Assembly (NCBI RefSeq): GCF_002907375.1
Contig: NZ_MIYK01000001.1
Span: forward strand, 248,001-312,000
Length of the DNA: 64,000 nucleotides
Reading direction: 5' to 3'
Source of the DNA: Fructilactobacillus lindneri DSM 20690 = JCM 11027
Lineage (GTDB): Bacteria; Bacillota; Bacilli; Lactobacillales; Lactobacillaceae
Within the stretch, counting starts at the first letter, position 1; every line of letters starts with the position of its first letter. Below are positions 63,782-64,000 of this stretch, piece after piece. The position numbers and the translations under genes were made by a program. Below the pieces are notes generated by a model. The model worked only from the letters and a program-made list of their open reading frames with translations. It searched no databases and had not been told where the DNA came from.

Positions 63782-64000
63782 ATGGCAGTAAAAATGAATA
63801 CCCAATATGGGTCAATAGATATTGATAATGACGTAATTGCTACAGTAGTCGGCGGTGCGGCAACTGATAATTACGGAGTTGTGGGTATGGCCAGTAAAAA
63901 TCAATTAAAAGATAATATGAATGAAATTTTACGTAGAGATGCTTACTCACGTGGAGTTGTTGTACGTCAAGTTGATGATCAAATTGAAGTAGATGTTAAT
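63782..64000 (+). CDS. yloU: Asp23/Gls24 family protein YloU (3' end outside window)
   Basis: Starts MAVKMNTQYGSIDIDNDVIATVVGGAA and continues VVGMASKNQLKDNMNE, the DUF322 pattern of the YloU branch, which is conserved beside rpmB and before yloV. AAGGAG precedes the ATG. The window cuts it after 73 codons, so the remaining half is not seen. Confidence 0.88.
   Translation, partial: MAVKMNTQYGSIDIDNDVIATVVGGAATDNYGVVGMASKNQLKDNMNEILRRDAYSRGVVVRQVDDQIEVDVN

Noticed and set aside
1-64000. Mobile elements, prophage, CRISPR arrays or genomic islands
   Set aside because: No transposase, integrase, Cas or repeat-spacer pattern was found; gene order follows the conserved Firmicute core throughout.

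Overview
This window is a gene-dense, AT-rich stretch of chromosome (about 30% G+C by eye) from a low-GC Gram-positive bacterium, very probably a member of the Lactobacillaceae. The support is gene order and content: yhaN-prsA-hit-ecsAB-trmB, sftA-murC, polA-mutM-coaE-nrdR-dnaB-dnaI-thrS, infC-rpmI-rplT-yqeGH-yhbY-nadD-yqeK-rsfS, rplU-prp-rpmA, nusB-folD-xseAB-ispA-tlyA-recN, and gmk-rpoZ-coaBC-priA-fmt-rsmB-rsgA-rpe-thiN. It also carries a DUF3042 protein, which I know mainly from lactobacilli, and Firmicute-type T-box and ribosomal-protein leaders. Genus is not resolvable from the sequence alone. I see no phage, insertion sequence, CRISPR array or island: it is almost entirely conserved core genome.

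Layout. 1-5.7 kb: the end of a YhaN-type ATPase, secretion foldase PrsA, a HIT protein, the Ecs ABC transporter and TrmB. 5.8-10.5 kb: thioredoxin-like protein, YtpR, the soluble DNA translocase SftA and MurC. 10.55-10.8 kb: an intergenic region with a strongly structured candidate small RNA. 10.9-20.0 kb: DNA replication and repair (polA, mutM, nrdR, dnaB, dnaI) with coaE, then thrS behind a T-box. 20.0-27.7 kb: the IF3/L35/L20 operon with an L20 leader, and the ribosome-assembly, NAD and tRNA-modification cluster ending in DUF177-rpmF. 27.8-33.2 kb: a glutamate-cysteine ligase, a BI-1 membrane protein, YidC, acylphosphatase, an rRNA methyltransferase, an HD protein and an HxlR regulator. 33.2-38.2 kb: T-box pheST, udk and greA. 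38.2-45.4 kb: a class B PBP, L33, folate and sugar metabolism, a rhomboid, glucokinase, a rhodanese-like protein, DUF3042 and miaA. 45.4-48.2 kb: tRNA-Arg, the L21/Prp/L27 operon, efp, an Asp23 protein and nusB. 48.3-63.3 kb: two long operons for one-carbon metabolism, exonuclease VII, isoprenoids, recombination, CoA, primosome, initiator-tRNA formylation, ribosome maturation and thiamine. The window ends with divergent rpmB and a truncated yloU.

Most genes serve translation (synthetases, ribosomal proteins, ribosome assembly, tRNA/rRNA modification), DNA replication and repair, or envelope synthesis. Expression control visible in the sequence comprises two T-boxes, an L20 and an L21 leader, several sigma-A promoters with 17-bp spacing, many intrinsic terminators, and an ATA start codon on infC.

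The points most worth a second look are: the 22-bp closing helix of the murC-polA RNA, which has 6S-like architecture; the absence of the stp-prkC (PASTA kinase) pair between rsmB and rsgA; the absence of argR between tlyA and recN; a dyad overlapping the promoter of the PBP gene; an 18-bp direct repeat in the rpmB/yloU intergenic region; and several proteins that lack expected catalytic residues (a rhodanese without its cysteine, a rhomboid with Asn to Asp, and a possible degenerate dUTPase-like protein after miaA).
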